Shown here: positions 45,592-54,543 of the stretch, piece by piece | How positions within the stretch are numbered: the first letter of the stretch is position 1 | Layout: each line of letters opens with the position of its first letter | Assembly: GCA_964441775.1 (NCBI GenBank) | Contig: CAYTVL010000010.1 | Location: 62,001-126,000, forward strand | Direction of reading: 5' to 3' | Source: SYOC01 sp964441775 | GTDB lineage: Bacteria; Desulfobacterota; Binatia; Bin18 | Length of the DNA stretch: 64,000 nucleotides | Position numbers and translations under genes: made by a program | Notes under the pieces: model-generated | Told to the model about the DNA's origin: nothing | Databases searched by the model: none | Seen by the model: the letters and a program-made list of their open reading frames with translations, nothing else

Positions 45592-46212
45592 ATGGACGCT
45601 TTCACAAAACTCAAAGGGCTGGTCGCCCCGCTTGACCGAGTCAATGTTGACACCGATCAGATCATTCCTAAGCAGTATCTGAAGACCATCAAACGCACCG
45701 GCTTACGCGAAGGGCTGTTTTCCGACTGGCGCTATGGGGCCGACGGCTCCGGAGATCGGGGATTTTTCCTGAATCAACCGCGCTATCAAGGTGCGTCGAT
45801 TTTATTGGCGCGCGACAACTTTGGTTGCGGATCATCACGCGAACATGCGCCGTGGGCGTTGTTAGATTATGGTTTCCGCTGCATCATCGCTCCCAGCTTC
45901 GCCGATATCTTTTTCAATAATTGCTTCAAGAATGGCATGCTGCCATTGATTCTCAAGTCTGAAGAAGTGGCGCAGTTATTCAAGGAAGTCGAGGCCCAGC
46001 CAGGGTACCAAGTCACGGTGGATCTAGCTGCACAGACTGTGACGACGCCGTCGGGTAAAAGTTTTCATTTCGAGGTTGACCCTTTCCGGAAAGACTGTCT
46101 GCTCAAGGGTCTAGATGAGATCGGTCTGACACTGGAGCACGAAGCCGACATTACGGCGTACGAGCAGCGACGGAAGCAAGAAGCGCCGTGGCTGTTTGCG
46201 GACTTGGCGTAG
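45592..46212 (+). CDS. leuD: 3-isopropylmalate dehydratase small subunit
   Basis: A 206-residue swivel-domain subunit that forms the active enzyme with LeuC. RVNVDTDQIIPKQYLKTIKRTG and the substrate loop FGCGSSREHAPWAL are complete. ATG 45592 has GGAG ten bases before it, favouring it over ATG 45580. Ends in TAG. Bacterial type-2 LeuD of about 200 residues has this length. Confidence 0.94.
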   Translation: MDAFTKLKGLVAPLDRVNVDTDQIIPKQYLKTIKRTGLREGLFSDWRYGADGSGDRGFFLNQPRYQGASILLARDNFGCGSSREHAPWALLDYGFRCIIAPSFADIFFNNCFKNGMLPLILKSEEVAQLFKEVEAQPGYQVTVDLAAQTVTTPSGKSFHFEVDPFRKDCLLKGLDEIGLTLEHEADITAYEQRRKQEAPWLFADLA

Positions 46213-46242
46213 TTATTTGTTGCTAAGGTTGACACAATAACC

Positions 46243-46314
46243 AGAATCGGCGAATCGGCGAATCGGAGATGGAGCGATTCTGAATTCCCCGGTTCCCCGG
46301 TTCTCCGATTCCTT
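46243..46314. repeat. GAATCGGCGAATCGG / CCGGTTCCCCGGTT repeat
   Basis: Short direct repeats (GAATCGGC, then CCCCGGTT) form an imperfect inverted repeat, since the second half is roughly the complement of the first. It fills the gap after leuD. Such tracts occur in multiple copies in related genomes; I saw no second copy here. Confidence 0.55.
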
Positions 46315-46328
46315 GATTTCCAGTCGCG

Positions 46329-46625
46329 ATGGGTACTTTTACTCTTACCGTGTCCGAACTTGAGTTTCTTTGCCAAGCAGCAGGTATGGCCGGGGACCGC
46401 CTCGCCCGCCAGGAGAACTATGCCGGCAGTAAAGTGATGGACAGCCTGCAAGCCCATTTGTTGGAGACGCGCCCGTCTCAGGTATGGCTCAACGCTGCCC
46501 AGCGCGAAGTGCTGGGCAAGATGCTCATGAATATCGCGTACGATTTGTTGCGCGACGACCAAGACGATCGGTCCAATGCGGCGGAAGCGCTGGCGGAACG
46601 TCTTTTCCAAGATCAGGAAGAATAA
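46329..46625 (+). CDS. Small protein of unknown function
   Basis: A 98-residue protein, largely helical, starting with FTLTVSELEFLCQAAGMAGD and ending in acidic residues (ERLFQDQEE). It has no signal peptide and few aromatic residues. I recognise no family. It lies between leuD and an LLM oxidoreductase, flanked by dispersed repeats. The regular codon pattern and the amphipathic helices support a real gene. Confidence 0.55.
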   Translation: MGTFTLTVSELEFLCQAAGMAGDRLARQENYAGSKVMDSLQAHLLETRPSQVWLNAAQREVLGKMLMNIAYDLLRDDQDDRSNAAEALAERLFQDQEE

Positions 46626-46662
46626 AAGAATACAAATCGATGTTCACGAGAAATAGTGGACC

Positions 46663-46748
46663 GTCACGCCAGCGCAAGCTGGCATCCAGGAAGACTAGGC
46701 GCAAGATTCCAGTTTTTTTGCCTGGATTCCCGCCTGCGCGGGAATGAC
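46663..46748. repeat. Intergenic palindromic repeat, second copy
   Basis: GTCACGCCAGCGCAAGCTGGCATCCAGGAA leads in and GCCTGGATTCCCGCC leads out to GCGCGGGAATGAC. The arms are the same two as at 31073-31182 but in the opposite order, so the two are related copies. Confidence 0.75.
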
Positions 46749-46799
46749 GCTCTCACGTCCTCAACGCAAAGGTTCAAGCACCCGCAAAGGAGGATCGGC

Positions 46800-47633
46800 A
46801 TGAAATTCGGCGTTGTCATCCGCAACATGGGGCCGCAATCGACCCGTGAGACCATTGCCGCGTGTGCGCGCGCGGCGGAGGAGGCAGGCTTCGATGCGGC
46901 GTTTGTCGTCGATCACCTCGCTATTCCCCCCGATCAAACCGAAGGCTCCGGGGGACGCTATCTGGAGCCTCTTACGACTTTGGCGTTTCTCGCTGGCATG
47001 ACGCAACGGATTCGCCTGGGCATTTCCGTGCTCGTCATTCCGTATCGTCCTGCTGTCTTAACGGCAAAACAAGTGGCGACATTGCAAGAGCTTTCCGGCG
47101 GACGGATCATCTTAGGGGCTGGTGTCGGTTGGCTGCGGCAAGAATTTGAGGCGCTGGGCGTCGACCCTCGCAAACGGGGCGCGCTGACGGATGAGACGTT
47201 GCAAGTGCTACACACCTTGTTTGCAAACGATGTCAACTCGTTTGAGGGTAAGCTCGTGCGCTTTCCTGAATTTGTCTTTGCGCCGCGCCCCGCGCGACCG
47301 CCCATCTGGGTCGGCGGCAGTGGGCCAAAAGCACTGGAGCGCACGCTGCGCTTCGGCGACGCCTATTATCCTATTGGGTTGAAGCCGCCGGAACTGACAG
47401 AGGTTCGCGCCTACTTACGGGAAGAGGCGCAGAAACGAGGACGCCCTACGCCGGAACTGATCGTCGGCGGCATGATCCGCGAAGGCGTGCCGGAGGCGAT
47501 GATCGATCGCATCTCCGCCTCCCGAGACGCCGGGGCCGATTATTACGTGCTAGGCATGGGGCGCTATCCTGATGCGGACACATTTCGTCGCGGGGTAGAG
47601 CGGTTTGCAACGGAAGTGATACCGCGCTTGTAA
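46800..47633 (+). CDS. LLM-class (F420/FMN-dependent) oxidoreductase
   Basis: About 277 residues of the bacterial luciferase-like monooxygenase superfamily: MKFGVVIRNMGPQSTRETI, AFVVDHLAIPPDQ, AKQVATLQELSGGRIILGAGVGWLRQEFEALG, and PARPPIWVGGSG. The latter blocks match F420-dependent or FMN members. ATG 46800 follows AAAGGAGG with good spacing, while an upstream open frame runs through the repeat. The substrate is unknown. It lies close to the DUF1329 and nitrile hydratase genes. Confidence 0.9.
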   Translation: MKFGVVIRNMGPQSTRETIAACARAAEEAGFDAAFVVDHLAIPPDQTEGSGGRYLEPLTTLAFLAGMTQRIRLGISVLVIPYRPAVLTAKQVATLQELSGGRIILGAGVGWLRQEFEALGVDPRKRGALTDETLQVLHTLFANDVNSFEGKLVRFPEFVFAPRPARPPIWVGGSGPKALERTLRFGDAYYPIGLKPPELTEVRAYLREEAQKRGRPTPELIVGGMIREGVPEAMIDRISASRDAGADYYVLGMGRYPDADTFRRGVERFATEVIPRL

Positions 47634-47664
47634 ACAAAAGAAACAGAGAGTGAGGAAAGACAAA

Positions 47665-47779
47665 CCGCCCTTCGACAAGCTCAGGGCACACGGAGACAGA
47701 AATTGAGCAACAAGAACACACCCGTTCGTGCTGAGTCCTTCGGCAGGCTCAGGACAGGCTCTATCGAAGCATGAACGGA
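47665..47779. repeat. CGAAGCATGAACGG-type palindromic repeat
   Basis: CCCTTCGACAAGCTCAGGG begins the block. GTTCGTGCTGAGTCCTTCGGCAGGCTCAGGACAGG and TCGAAGCATGAACGG follow, a pattern seen again at 63667-63750 (CTTCGACATGCTCAGCACGAACGG). The ATG at 47771 lies in the repeat, which is why I do not use it as the start of the next gene. Confidence 0.7.
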
Positions 47780-47800
47780 CACCTTCTTCACGAATCCCTT

Positions 47801-49111
47801 ATGAAATCTGTTGTCGCCGCTTTGCTTCTTACCGTCGTGAGTGTTGCGCTGGCTTGGGCCGCTTCTCCACCAACCAAAACTTGGCGCGTTGTGAATGAAC
47901 TTACGGAAGCGGAACGCGCCCTGTTTGATCCACGCACGGAAACGCCCCGTGATCCGCACTTTCCAAATCTTCCCGCCGAGCATTATCCATTTACGCCGCC
48001 CTATACAGCCGAGGAGATGGGCTATCGCGCGATGGAGTTTAGCCACTCGCCGCGTTGGTCCTGCAATCTTGTTGACGTGACTGGCGCGCTTACTGCCGAG
48101 GGGTATTTGCGCACCAGCAAGATGTACAGCCCGATTTTTTACGTACCGAATGCGAGCGGACATTTCGGCCTGGCAGGCGAGCTGTACGACACGCGCCCCG
48201 GTGATCTCACACGGAAGATTACCGGGCAGAACATTTTTCCTCCGGAAGATCTGGGCAATCAGATGGTGCTGATGCAGTATCGCGCTGGAGGTGATGCGGC
48301 GACCCGGTGGGACATGTATGTCTATTCTCCGGCGTTGCGGCGGGTGCGACATCAGCCCCAGCCGCGACGTGGCGACAAACTGGCGCAGGGCGCGGAGAGC
48401 TTCGACGACATTTTTGGTCGCGACCCGTGGGAGTTTTCCTGGAACTTGTTGGGCGTGGACACACTCTTCCATACCGTGCGCTTTCCCAACACGCGACCGA
48501 CGGTGATGCTGGCCGATGCTGATGGAACTTTGCACGAAACGCCGACCGCGCAGATCCGCATGATGGGCGACGCCTATCCTTTCTATACTCCCGATGGCGG
48601 CGTCGACTGTTGGGTTGTCGAAGCACGGGTGCGGGAAGAATGGCTGCCGCATTATTATGCGCCACGGATTATTTACTGGCTCGATCAACACTATTTCTAC
48701 CCGCTGCGTATCGAACAGTATGACAAAGACAACAATCTGATCTTTATTGAGACGCGCATCGCCAAATTGCATAATCCCGCAATGGGCGACAAAGGCTACG
48801 GCATTCTTTTCAATCACTATTGGGATGTCACGCTCGATTACATGCGTTACAGCGTCCACGACGCGCACGAAACGCGGCAGTGGTCGGCGCAGGACCAAGC
48901 CATCTTCTTTAACCCTGGGGTCCTGCCGCGAGTATGGTTCTTCGCCCCGCTGAAGAGTCAATCGGAAGTGCTCACTCCCGAGCAATACTTTTTGCGTCCG
49001 ACTCTGGATCGAGAAAAATTTCCGCAAGCGAGGAAAATTGTTCTTTCTCCTGAGCTGGAGGTGAAAATTCAACAGCAAGAGGCTGCCGGACATCTCGTCT
49101 TTCAAGAGTGA
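47801..49111 (+). CDS. DUF1329-family exported protein
   Basis: About 436 residues with a signal peptide (MKSVVAALLLTVVSVALAWA). The mature part, with blocks such as WDMYVYSPALRRVRHQPQPRRGDK, AESFDDIFGRDPWEFSWNLLG and DKGYGILFNHYWDVTLDYM, fits DUF1329, an outer-membrane/periplasmic lipoprotein-sorting-like fold often found in Deltaproteobacteria and in degraders of hydrophobic compounds. It could help move lipids or hydrophobic compounds in the envelope. ATG 47801 is chosen for the signal peptide and because ATG 47771 is in a repeat. Confidence 0.78.
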   Translation: MKSVVAALLLTVVSVALAWAASPPTKTWRVVNELTEAERALFDPRTETPRDPHFPNLPAEHYPFTPPYTAEEMGYRAMEFSHSPRWSCNLVDVTGALTAEGYLRTSKMYSPIFYVPNASGHFGLAGELYDTRPGDLTRKITGQNIFPPEDLGNQMVLMQYRAGGDAATRWDMYVYSPALRRVRHQPQPRRGDKLAQGAESFDDIFGRDPWEFSWNLLGVDTLFHTVRFPNTRPTVMLADADGTLHETPTAQIRMMGDAYPFYTPDGGVDCWVVEARVREEWLPHYYAPRIIYWLDQHYFYPLRIEQYDKDNNLIFIETRIAKLHNPAMGDKGYGILFNHYWDVTLDYMRYSVHDAHETRQWSAQDQAIFFNPGVLPRVWFFAPLKSQSEVLTPEQYFLRPTLDREKFPQARKIVLSPELEVKIQQQEAAGHLVFQE

Positions 49112-49134
49112 TGCGCCAAAAAAGGATGTGAATT

Positions 49135-49794
49135 ATGAATGGTGTCCATGACATGGGCGGCATGACTTGCTTTGGCCCTATCGTGCGAGAAGTGAATGAA
49201 CCTGTCTTTCACACCCCGTGGGAGCGGCGCATGTTTGGTATGACCATACTGGCTTTAGGCAGTATTGCCAATTTAGATGAGTTCCGTCATGGCATCGAAC
49301 GGATGGACCCTGTCTACTATTTATCTTCTTCCTATTATGAGCATTGGCTCACCTCCTGGGAGGCGCTCAGTGTGGAAAAAGGCATCGTCACGTCTGTGGA
49401 ACTTACAACTGGAGTAGCAACAGGGAAAGCCATTCCGGCGAAACCTCCTTTTCCCCCGGAAGCTGTGCCCCGCATCGTAAAGCGTGGTGGTCCAAGTGAC
49501 CGGACCACCGGTCGACTCGCCCCTCAATTCCAACCTGGTGACCGTGTGAAAGCGAAAAATCTGAACTCCGCCGGCCACACGCGCTTGCCTCGTTATGTGC
49601 GGGGTAAAGCCGGAGTGATTGATCGTGTCCACGGCACGTTTGTGTACCCGGATAGCAACGCGCACGGCGGCGGCGAGCAGCCGCAGCCTCTATACTGCGT
49701 GCGCTTTGACGCGACGGAACTGTGGGGCCCAAGCACCTCAGGGAAAGATCGTTTGTATATTGACCTATGGGAAGATTATTTGGAGAGAGTATGA
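49135..49794 (+). CDS. nthB: Nitrile hydratase beta subunit
   Basis: A 219-residue beta subunit, starting MNGVHDMGGM, the family start. The N-terminal helical half is followed by the C-terminal barrel: FQPGDRVKAKNLNSAGHTRLPRYVRGKAG, then PLYCVRFDATELWGP. With the alpha subunit it hydrates nitriles to amides in the cytoplasm. The stop overlaps the alpha start by ATGA. It is an ordinary, fused beta subunit, unlike the split version at 53914-54532. Confidence 0.94.
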   Translation: MNGVHDMGGMTCFGPIVREVNEPVFHTPWERRMFGMTILALGSIANLDEFRHGIERMDPVYYLSSSYYEHWLTSWEALSVEKGIVTSVELTTGVATGKAIPAKPPFPPEAVPRIVKRGGPSDRTTGRLAPQFQPGDRVKAKNLNSAGHTRLPRYVRGKAGVIDRVHGTFVYPDSNAHGGGEQPQPLYCVRFDATELWGPSTSGKDRLYIDLWEDYLERV

Positions 49795-50450
49795 GCACCG
49801 CACACGATCACGACCATAGCCGTCACACCGTCCCGCCTGATCCCCGTTTGGAGAAACACCTCTCAGCCGAGCAAACCCAAATGTTGGAAGAACGGGTCAG
49901 GAAGTTAGAAGCTCTACTGGTGGCGAAAGGATTGGTGGCGACGCCGACGTTGGAAAAACTTGCCGCTACGTATGAGAATGATATCGGTCCCATGAACGGG
50001 GCTCGGGTGGTGGCGAAAGCGTGGACCGATCCGGCCTACAAGCAGCGACTGCTTGCGAACGCCACGTCGGCAATCGATGAGCTAGGCATCAGCGGTCTGC
50101 AAGGCGAGCACATGGTGGTGGTGGAGAATACCCCGCAGGTGCATAACGTGGTGGTGTGCACGTTATGCTCTTGTTATCCTTGGCCCGTGCTGGGGCTGCC
50201 GCCCACCTGGTACAAGAGCGCGCCGTATCGCTCACGAGTGGTGATTGATCCCCGGGGCGTCCTCCGCGAGTTCGGCGTGGATTTACCGGAGTCAACTGAA
50301 GTGCGCGTGTGGGACAGCAGCGCGGAGATTCGCTACATGGTGTTGCCTGAGCGCCCTACCGGCACGGAACAGATGAGCGAAGAAGAATTAGCACGACTCG
50401 TGCAGCGCGACACGATGATCGGTGTGGCGCGCGTCGAAGCCAGGAAGTAA
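49791..50450 (+). CDS. nthA: Nitrile hydratase alpha subunit, cobalt type
   Basis: A 219-residue alpha subunit. The metal site VCTLCSCYPWPVLGLPP (codons at 50154-50204) has Thr in CTLCSC, typical of cobalt rather than iron enzymes; two Cys become oxidised in the active enzyme. The Trp after CSCYP is the usual nitrile-hydratase residue. RSRVVIDPRGVLREFG forms the next contact region. The N-terminus is His-rich (HDHDHSRH). Start ATG 49791 overlaps nthB. Gene order beta-alpha-accessory is usual for cobalt types. Confidence 0.95.
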   Translation: MSTAHDHDHSRHTVPPDPRLEKHLSAEQTQMLEERVRKLEALLVAKGLVATPTLEKLAATYENDIGPMNGARVVAKAWTDPAYKQRLLANATSAIDELGISGLQGEHMVVVENTPQVHNVVVCTLCSCYPWPVLGLPPTWYKSAPYRSRVVIDPRGVLREFGVDLPESTEVRVWDSSAEIRYMVLPERPTGTEQMSEEELARLVQRDTMIGVARVEARK

Positions 50451-50456
50451 TCTCGT

Positions 50457-50762
50457 ATGGACCGGCAAGCGAAACCCGAAATTGCCGAGATGCCAGGCGT
50501 GACCTCGTTACCCCGAAGGAGCGGGGAACTCATTTTTCACGACCTGTGGGAGCGGAAAGCATTTGCGATGGCTGTTGCCCTTTGCGAGCAGGGCTTGTTT
50601 CAATGGGATGAGTTTCGCGATCACCTTATCGCTGAAATTGCCGCAGCCGAGCGTGCGGCGGGGTCGCAGGCGTCGGCCTCGGCGTTTCCTTCCTATTATG
50701 AATCATGGCTCGCCGCGCTGGAAAAATTGCTGAACGAGAAGGGCATTGTCCTTCCGCGCTAG
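50457..50762 (+). CDS. Nitrile hydratase accessory protein
   Basis: A 101-residue protein resembling the N-terminal half of the beta subunit (LIFHDLWERKAFAMAVALCEQGLFQWDEFRDHL; FPSYYESWLAALEKLLNEKGIV). Such proteins (P14K / NhlE-like activators) help insert cobalt by swapping the alpha subunit. It lies 6 bp after nthA. No second copy is seen in the other cluster, so it may serve both. Confidence 0.88.
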   Translation: MDRQAKPEIAEMPGVTSLPRRSGELIFHDLWERKAFAMAVALCEQGLFQWDEFRDHLIAEIAAAERAAGSQASASAFPSYYESWLAALEKLLNEKGIVLPR

Positions 50763-50868
50763 ACTCCGTTGTTGCTTCGCTGGCTAGGTGTTTCTCCTAC
50801 ACTTCCCCCTTCATTTGCCGATATTTGCCAAGGACGAAGGCAAGGATAAACAATGGAGGGTTTTAGGT

Positions 50869-52773
50869 ATGTCTGCCTCTGGCTCGGCGAGAAACGATAC
50901 GGAAATGCACGATCACGTGAGCGAAGAGGAACGTCCGAGTGAAGAGGAGCGTCTCCGTGCTCAGGTGAAAAAACTTTTTCGTCACCTAGACGGCGCGGAA
51001 CAAGAATTTCAGGAGAAGGAAGACGCGCTGAAACAAGCGATTGGTCTCCTTATGGCGCTTGCCCGGTCCACGGTGAAGCCAGACACGCAAGCCTTGCTCG
51101 ACCAGCTCGGGCGCGAGATTCGGCAAAGCGCCCAACCCGATGTGGTAAAAACCTCGGTTGACAATATTAAGGAACAGATCACTCAAGAAGTCCCACCTTC
51201 GTCCCTTGCCGCCCTGAGAGAATCATGGTCAACCTCCGAACGAAAAGAACCGCAGGGCTCGCGGGAGCAGCCCGGGGCTGCGGAGCCCCATTCTCAGCAA
51301 GCATTTGAAAAGCCTTCTGGTTTCTCTCGCCCATCTCTTGAAAGAGAGCGGCAAAGTGAAGCGCGAGATCAAACTGCTCCGCGGCGCACCCAGACTCCTC
51401 CCCTGCCGCTCGTCTCTCCGGTAAAAAGAGTGGACACGAATGCTCAAACAACCTCGCAAGCTCCGATGAATCGAGCGAGCACATCCGCCAACAAGGAGCC
51501 CTTTTCTCCTCCTGTGTCCAGTGTTCCTCCGCGGGTGCAGGCGGCGCCAACACCGCCTCGACCTCAAGCGGTAGGCGCTCCGGCAAAGCCGGAGCCATCG
51601 CGTCCGGTTGTGTCCCCTGTGTCTTCGTCGAAGCCAGTGTCGATCGGGCTGCAGGAAGGAGAAGTGGAGGGAAAAATTCGCACGGTTCTGAGCGCGCTGC
51701 TTGATCAAGTGCACCTCAAAGACCAACGTGGATTACAGGAGAAGATCACTGCGATCAAGACAACGCTCACGGAAGGCGGACTTTTCCAGCGCTTGCCGCA
51801 GGTGCAGAAGCAATTGACCGAGGTGCTTGTTTATTATCGCAACCTCAATGATACGGAACGCACTCGTCTTGAAGACGTTCTCAAAGAGTTGATCGCCAAA
51901 CTGGCTGAGATCGAGAAGAGCGTGCTCAATGGTTTGTTGGAGAACCACCAGGAGACGATGAGCGACAACGCCAAATTCGCCGAGCGCTTGGAAGGCCAAG
52001 TAGCGAGCATCGATGAAATCGCGCACCTGAAAGATCTGAACGCCGTGCGTACTGCTGTTTCTTCCCGTACGGAGCGGATGCGCGCGGCAATCCAAGTGAA
52101 ACGTGAGGCGGACGCCGCGCTGTCGGCTGCGTTTACCGATAAAGTCCATACGCTTGAGCGGCAATTGCACGACGCTAATCAGCAACTCTCTAGCATGACG
52201 AATCGTGTTTATCAGGATGTGCTGCTTACCGGCGTGTATAATCGCCTTGCTTTTAGTGAAAAGCTAGGACAAGAAATCGCTCGTTTTGAACGCTATCAGC
52301 ATCCGGTTTCCTTAATTATCTTTGATATGGATCGTTTCAAGTCGATCAATGACACCTATGGCCATCAAGCTGGTGATTGGGCCCTGCAAACCTTAGCCGC
52401 GCGAGTCAAACCTGCTCTGCGGGCGCCAGACTTTTTTGCTCGTTTCGGCGGCGATGAATTTGCGATTGTTTTGCCAGACACCCCGCTCTCTGGCGCCGTT
52501 GTCGTGGCGGAACGTCTGCGTTTGCTCATCGAGGGAACATCTTTTGCCTATGAAACTCAGAAGCTGCAAGTGTCACTGAGCGTTGGGGTGGCGGGGGTTC
52601 ATATGGGCGATACGGTTGAAACCGTGCTCGAACGAGCTGACCAAGCTCTCTACCTTGCGAAAGAACAAGGGCGGAATCGGGTCTGTTCTGAAGATCAGCT
52701 TCCACCCCCTTCACCCTCCAAGATGGACAAGATGGTCGGGTTTTTCTCGCGTAATCTATCCTTCCGCAAGTAA
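50869..52773 (+). CDS. GGDEF diguanylate cyclase with disordered N-terminus
   Basis: About 634 residues from ATG 50869 (GGAGG upstream). The first 100 residues are helical and charged; about 130-270 are Pro/Ser-rich and disordered; 290-430 are a coil. The C-terminal GGDEF domain is intact: LTGVYNRLAF, FDMDRFKSINDTYGHQAGD, FFARFGGDEFAIVLPD. The inhibitory RxxD site (RAPD, five residues before GGDEF) is present, so product inhibition is expected. No membrane segments are visible; the protein makes c-di-GMP in the cytoplasm, with the N-terminus as sensor or partner site. It sits between the two nitrile hydratase clusters. Confidence 0.92.
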   Translation: MSASGSARNDTEMHDHVSEEERPSEEERLRAQVKKLFRHLDGAEQEFQEKEDALKQAIGLLMALARSTVKPDTQALLDQLGREIRQSAQPDVVKTSVDNIKEQITQEVPPSSLAALRESWSTSERKEPQGSREQPGAAEPHSQQAFEKPSGFSRPSLERERQSEARDQTAPRRTQTPPLPLVSPVKRVDTNAQTTSQAPMNRASTSANKEPFSPPVSSVPPRVQAAPTPPRPQAVGAPAKPEPSRPVVSPVSSSKPVSIGLQEGEVEGKIRTVLSALLDQVHLKDQRGLQEKITAIKTTLTEGGLFQRLPQVQKQLTEVLVYYRNLNDTERTRLEDVLKELIAKLAEIEKSVLNGLLENHQETMSDNAKFAERLEGQVASIDEIAHLKDLNAVRTAVSSRTERMRAAIQVKREADAALSAAFTDKVHTLERQLHDANQQLSSMTNRVYQDVLLTGVYNRLAFSEKLGQEIARFERYQHPVSLIIFDMDRFKSINDTYGHQAGDWALQTLAARVKPALRAPDFFARFGGDEFAIVLPDTPLSGAVVVAERLRLLIEGTSFAYETQKLQVSLSVGVAGVHMGDTVETVLERADQALYLAKEQGRNRVCSEDQLPPPSPSKMDKMVGFFSRNLSFRK

Positions 52774-52932
52774 CCTCACGACTTGTGAAGCTCTTCTTGC
52801 GCCGCGTTATGACACAGGGCGGCGCAGGATTTCCCGCTCTTGTTCCTGAAGCGTTAAAGATCTGGTAAATGATCCACGAGACGCCTGTTCACGGTCATCG
52901 TAACAAGCGGTACAGAAAGGACACGATCAGAC

Positions 52933-53874
52933 ATGACACGTTTCGGTATCCAGATCGAACCACAATTTGGTTTCACCTTTGCTGAAATCGCGGACCTGGC
53001 GAGAGAGGCCGAGCGGGTGGGGTTCACAGCGCTGTGGGCGTCGGATCACCTTTTGTGGGATGCAAAGTCCGAACGACGCAATTGCCTAGATGCTTGGGCG
53101 TTACTCCCGGCCCTGGCGACAGTGACGACGAAGCTGCGTCTCGGCACGTTGGTCACTTGTAATTCGTATCGGTTGCCATCCGTGCTGGCAAAGACTGCCG
53201 CCTGTGTGGACCACATCAGCAACGGACGTCTCGAATTTGGTCTCGGCGCGGGCTGGAAGGATATTGAGTACAAGGCCTACGGGATTCCCTTTCCGCCCGT
53301 TCCTACTCGGCTCGCGCAATTGGAAGAAGCGGTACAGGTGATTCGTTCGCTGTGGACGCAAGAGCGTGCGTCGTTTTCTGGTGAGCACTATCGATTAGAG
53401 GATGCGGTCTGCGCTCCGAAGCCGGTGCAGCAGCCGCTCAAAATGTGGCTGGGCGGCGCGGGCGAGAAGAAACTGCTGCGCATGGTGGCGCAGTATGCCG
53501 ACGGCTGGAACATGATCTTCGGTTATCAACTCCCAGTGGTGAAACAGAAACTTGAAGTGCTGCAACGTCATTGCGATGATCTCAAGCGTGATTTCACTAA
53601 GATAGAAAAGTCGTTGTTCATCGTAACGTGTATCGCCGAGAACGAAACCGAGATGAAGAGACGCGAGGCGGAGACGGCGGCGGCGCTGGGGGTCGGGCGC
53701 ATTTTTAATATTGCTCGCGCCTCCGGTACGATTGGTACGGCGGAGCAGGTGGCGGAGACATTGCGCGGTTACCAAGAGTTGGGGTTTGATTATTTTATTG
53801 TCATGTTTCCCTATACGCAGGATAAGGAGATGCTGCAACGGTTCGCGGAAACGGTCGCGCCGAAGTTGCGTTAG
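52933..53874 (+). CDS. LLM-class (F420/FMN-dependent) oxidoreductase
   Basis: A 313-residue luciferase-like monooxygenase. ASDHLLWDAKSERRNCLDAW, RLGTLVTCNSYRLPSVLAKTAACVDHISNGRLEFGLGAGWKDIE and PLKMWLGGAGEKKLLRMVAQYADGWN are standard blocks. The GLGAGW block and the absence of a flavin reductase point to the F420-like group. The substrate is not clear. It stands 39 bp before the split nitrile-hydratase-like cluster and may be part of that operon. Confidence 0.9.
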   Translation: MTRFGIQIEPQFGFTFAEIADLAREAERVGFTALWASDHLLWDAKSERRNCLDAWALLPALATVTTKLRLGTLVTCNSYRLPSVLAKTAACVDHISNGRLEFGLGAGWKDIEYKAYGIPFPPVPTRLAQLEEAVQVIRSLWTQERASFSGEHYRLEDAVCAPKPVQQPLKMWLGGAGEKKLLRMVAQYADGWNMIFGYQLPVVKQKLEVLQRHCDDLKRDFTKIEKSLFIVTCIAENETEMKRREAETAAALGVGRIFNIARASGTIGTAEQVAETLRGYQELGFDYFIVMFPYTQDKEMLQRFAETVAPKLR

Positions 53875-53913
53875 TGATGCAACGACGGCATCCGAGATAA
53901 GGAGGAACGTCAC

Positions 53914-54228
53914 ATGCCAGGGGTGCACGATCGAGGCGGCTGGCCCAATGCTGGCCCGATCAATAAAACCGAACATGACTTGTCGATGTGGGAGAAGCGC
54001 ACCGACGCATTGTTAGTGTTGCTCTCTAGTCCAAAGAGACAACTCGTTCGTGTCGATGAGCTCCGCCGAGGGATTGAGAGTCTCCCACCGGATGCGTACG
54101 AGAAGATGAGCTACTACGAGCGGTGGATTTCGTCGATAGAGGCGCTCCTAATCGAGAAGGGAGTGCTCACGAAAGAAGAAATTGACCGGAAGGCGGAGGA
54201 ACAACAAGCCCAGAGGCTTGAGTCCTGA
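53914..54228 (+). CDS. Nitrile hydratase beta N-terminal half / thiocyanate hydrolase beta-like subunit
   Basis: A 104-residue protein starting MPGVHDRGGWPNAGPINKTE, the nitrile hydratase beta start, and ending with YEKMSYYERWISSIEALLIEKGVLTKEEI and a short coil. It covers only the helical half of a beta subunit; the barrel half is a separate gene 13 bp later, in another frame. A split beta subunit is known from thiocyanate hydrolase (genes ordered scnB-scnA-scnC) and from toyocamycin nitrile hydratase. GGAGG precedes the start. Confidence 0.85.
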   Translation: MPGVHDRGGWPNAGPINKTEHDLSMWEKRTDALLVLLSSPKRQLVRVDELRRGIESLPPDAYEKMSYYERWISSIEALLIEKGVLTKEEIDRKAEEQQAQRLES

Positions 54229-54241
54229 GGCGATATTGATT

Positions 54242-54532
54242 ATGAAGACACGATTCAAACCTGGCGACAAAGTCCGTGTGCGGAAGGGGTTTCCACCGCA
54301 TCACTTTCGCACGCCGGCGTATATTCAAGGAAAGATTGGAGCCATTGCTGGAGTGCATGGCGCTTTTCGCAATCCCGAGACGCTGGCGCATGGCGGAGAT
54401 GGGTTGCCGAAACAACCGCTCTATCTCGTGCGATTCGATCAGCAAGAAGTGTGGGGCAGCTACGCCGCCGCTCCGCACGATACATTATTCATCGATATTT
54501 ATGAGCACTGGTTAGAGTTAATAGGAAACTGA
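54242..54532 (+). CDS. Nitrile hydratase beta C-terminal half / thiocyanate hydrolase alpha-like subunit
   Basis: A 96-residue protein from ATG 54242. RFKPGDKVRVRKGFPPHHFRTPAYIQGKIGAI and PLYLVRFDQQEVWG correspond to the barrel half of a nitrile hydratase beta subunit. The previous gene ends 13 bp upstream with its own stop, and this one has GAGG before the ATG, so it is a true separate gene and not a frameshift. The sequence is complete through the family end. Confidence 0.85.
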   Translation: MKTRFKPGDKVRVRKGFPPHHFRTPAYIQGKIGAIAGVHGAFRNPETLAHGGDGLPKQPLYLVRFDQQEVWGSYAAAPHDTLFIDIYEHWLELIGN

Positions 54533-54543
54533 GGAGAAGGTTT

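Noticed and set aside
47681..49105. Long open frame antisense to the DUF1329 gene
   Set aside because: Despite its length (474 codons) it has a composition unlike a protein, no family motif and no ribosome-binding site. The sense frame has a signal peptide and family blocks.
54229..54241. Frameshift joining the two beta-half genes at 53914-54532
   Set aside because: The first gene ends in a proper stop after a family-like coil and the second has its own site and ATG, so they are separate genes as in known split systems.
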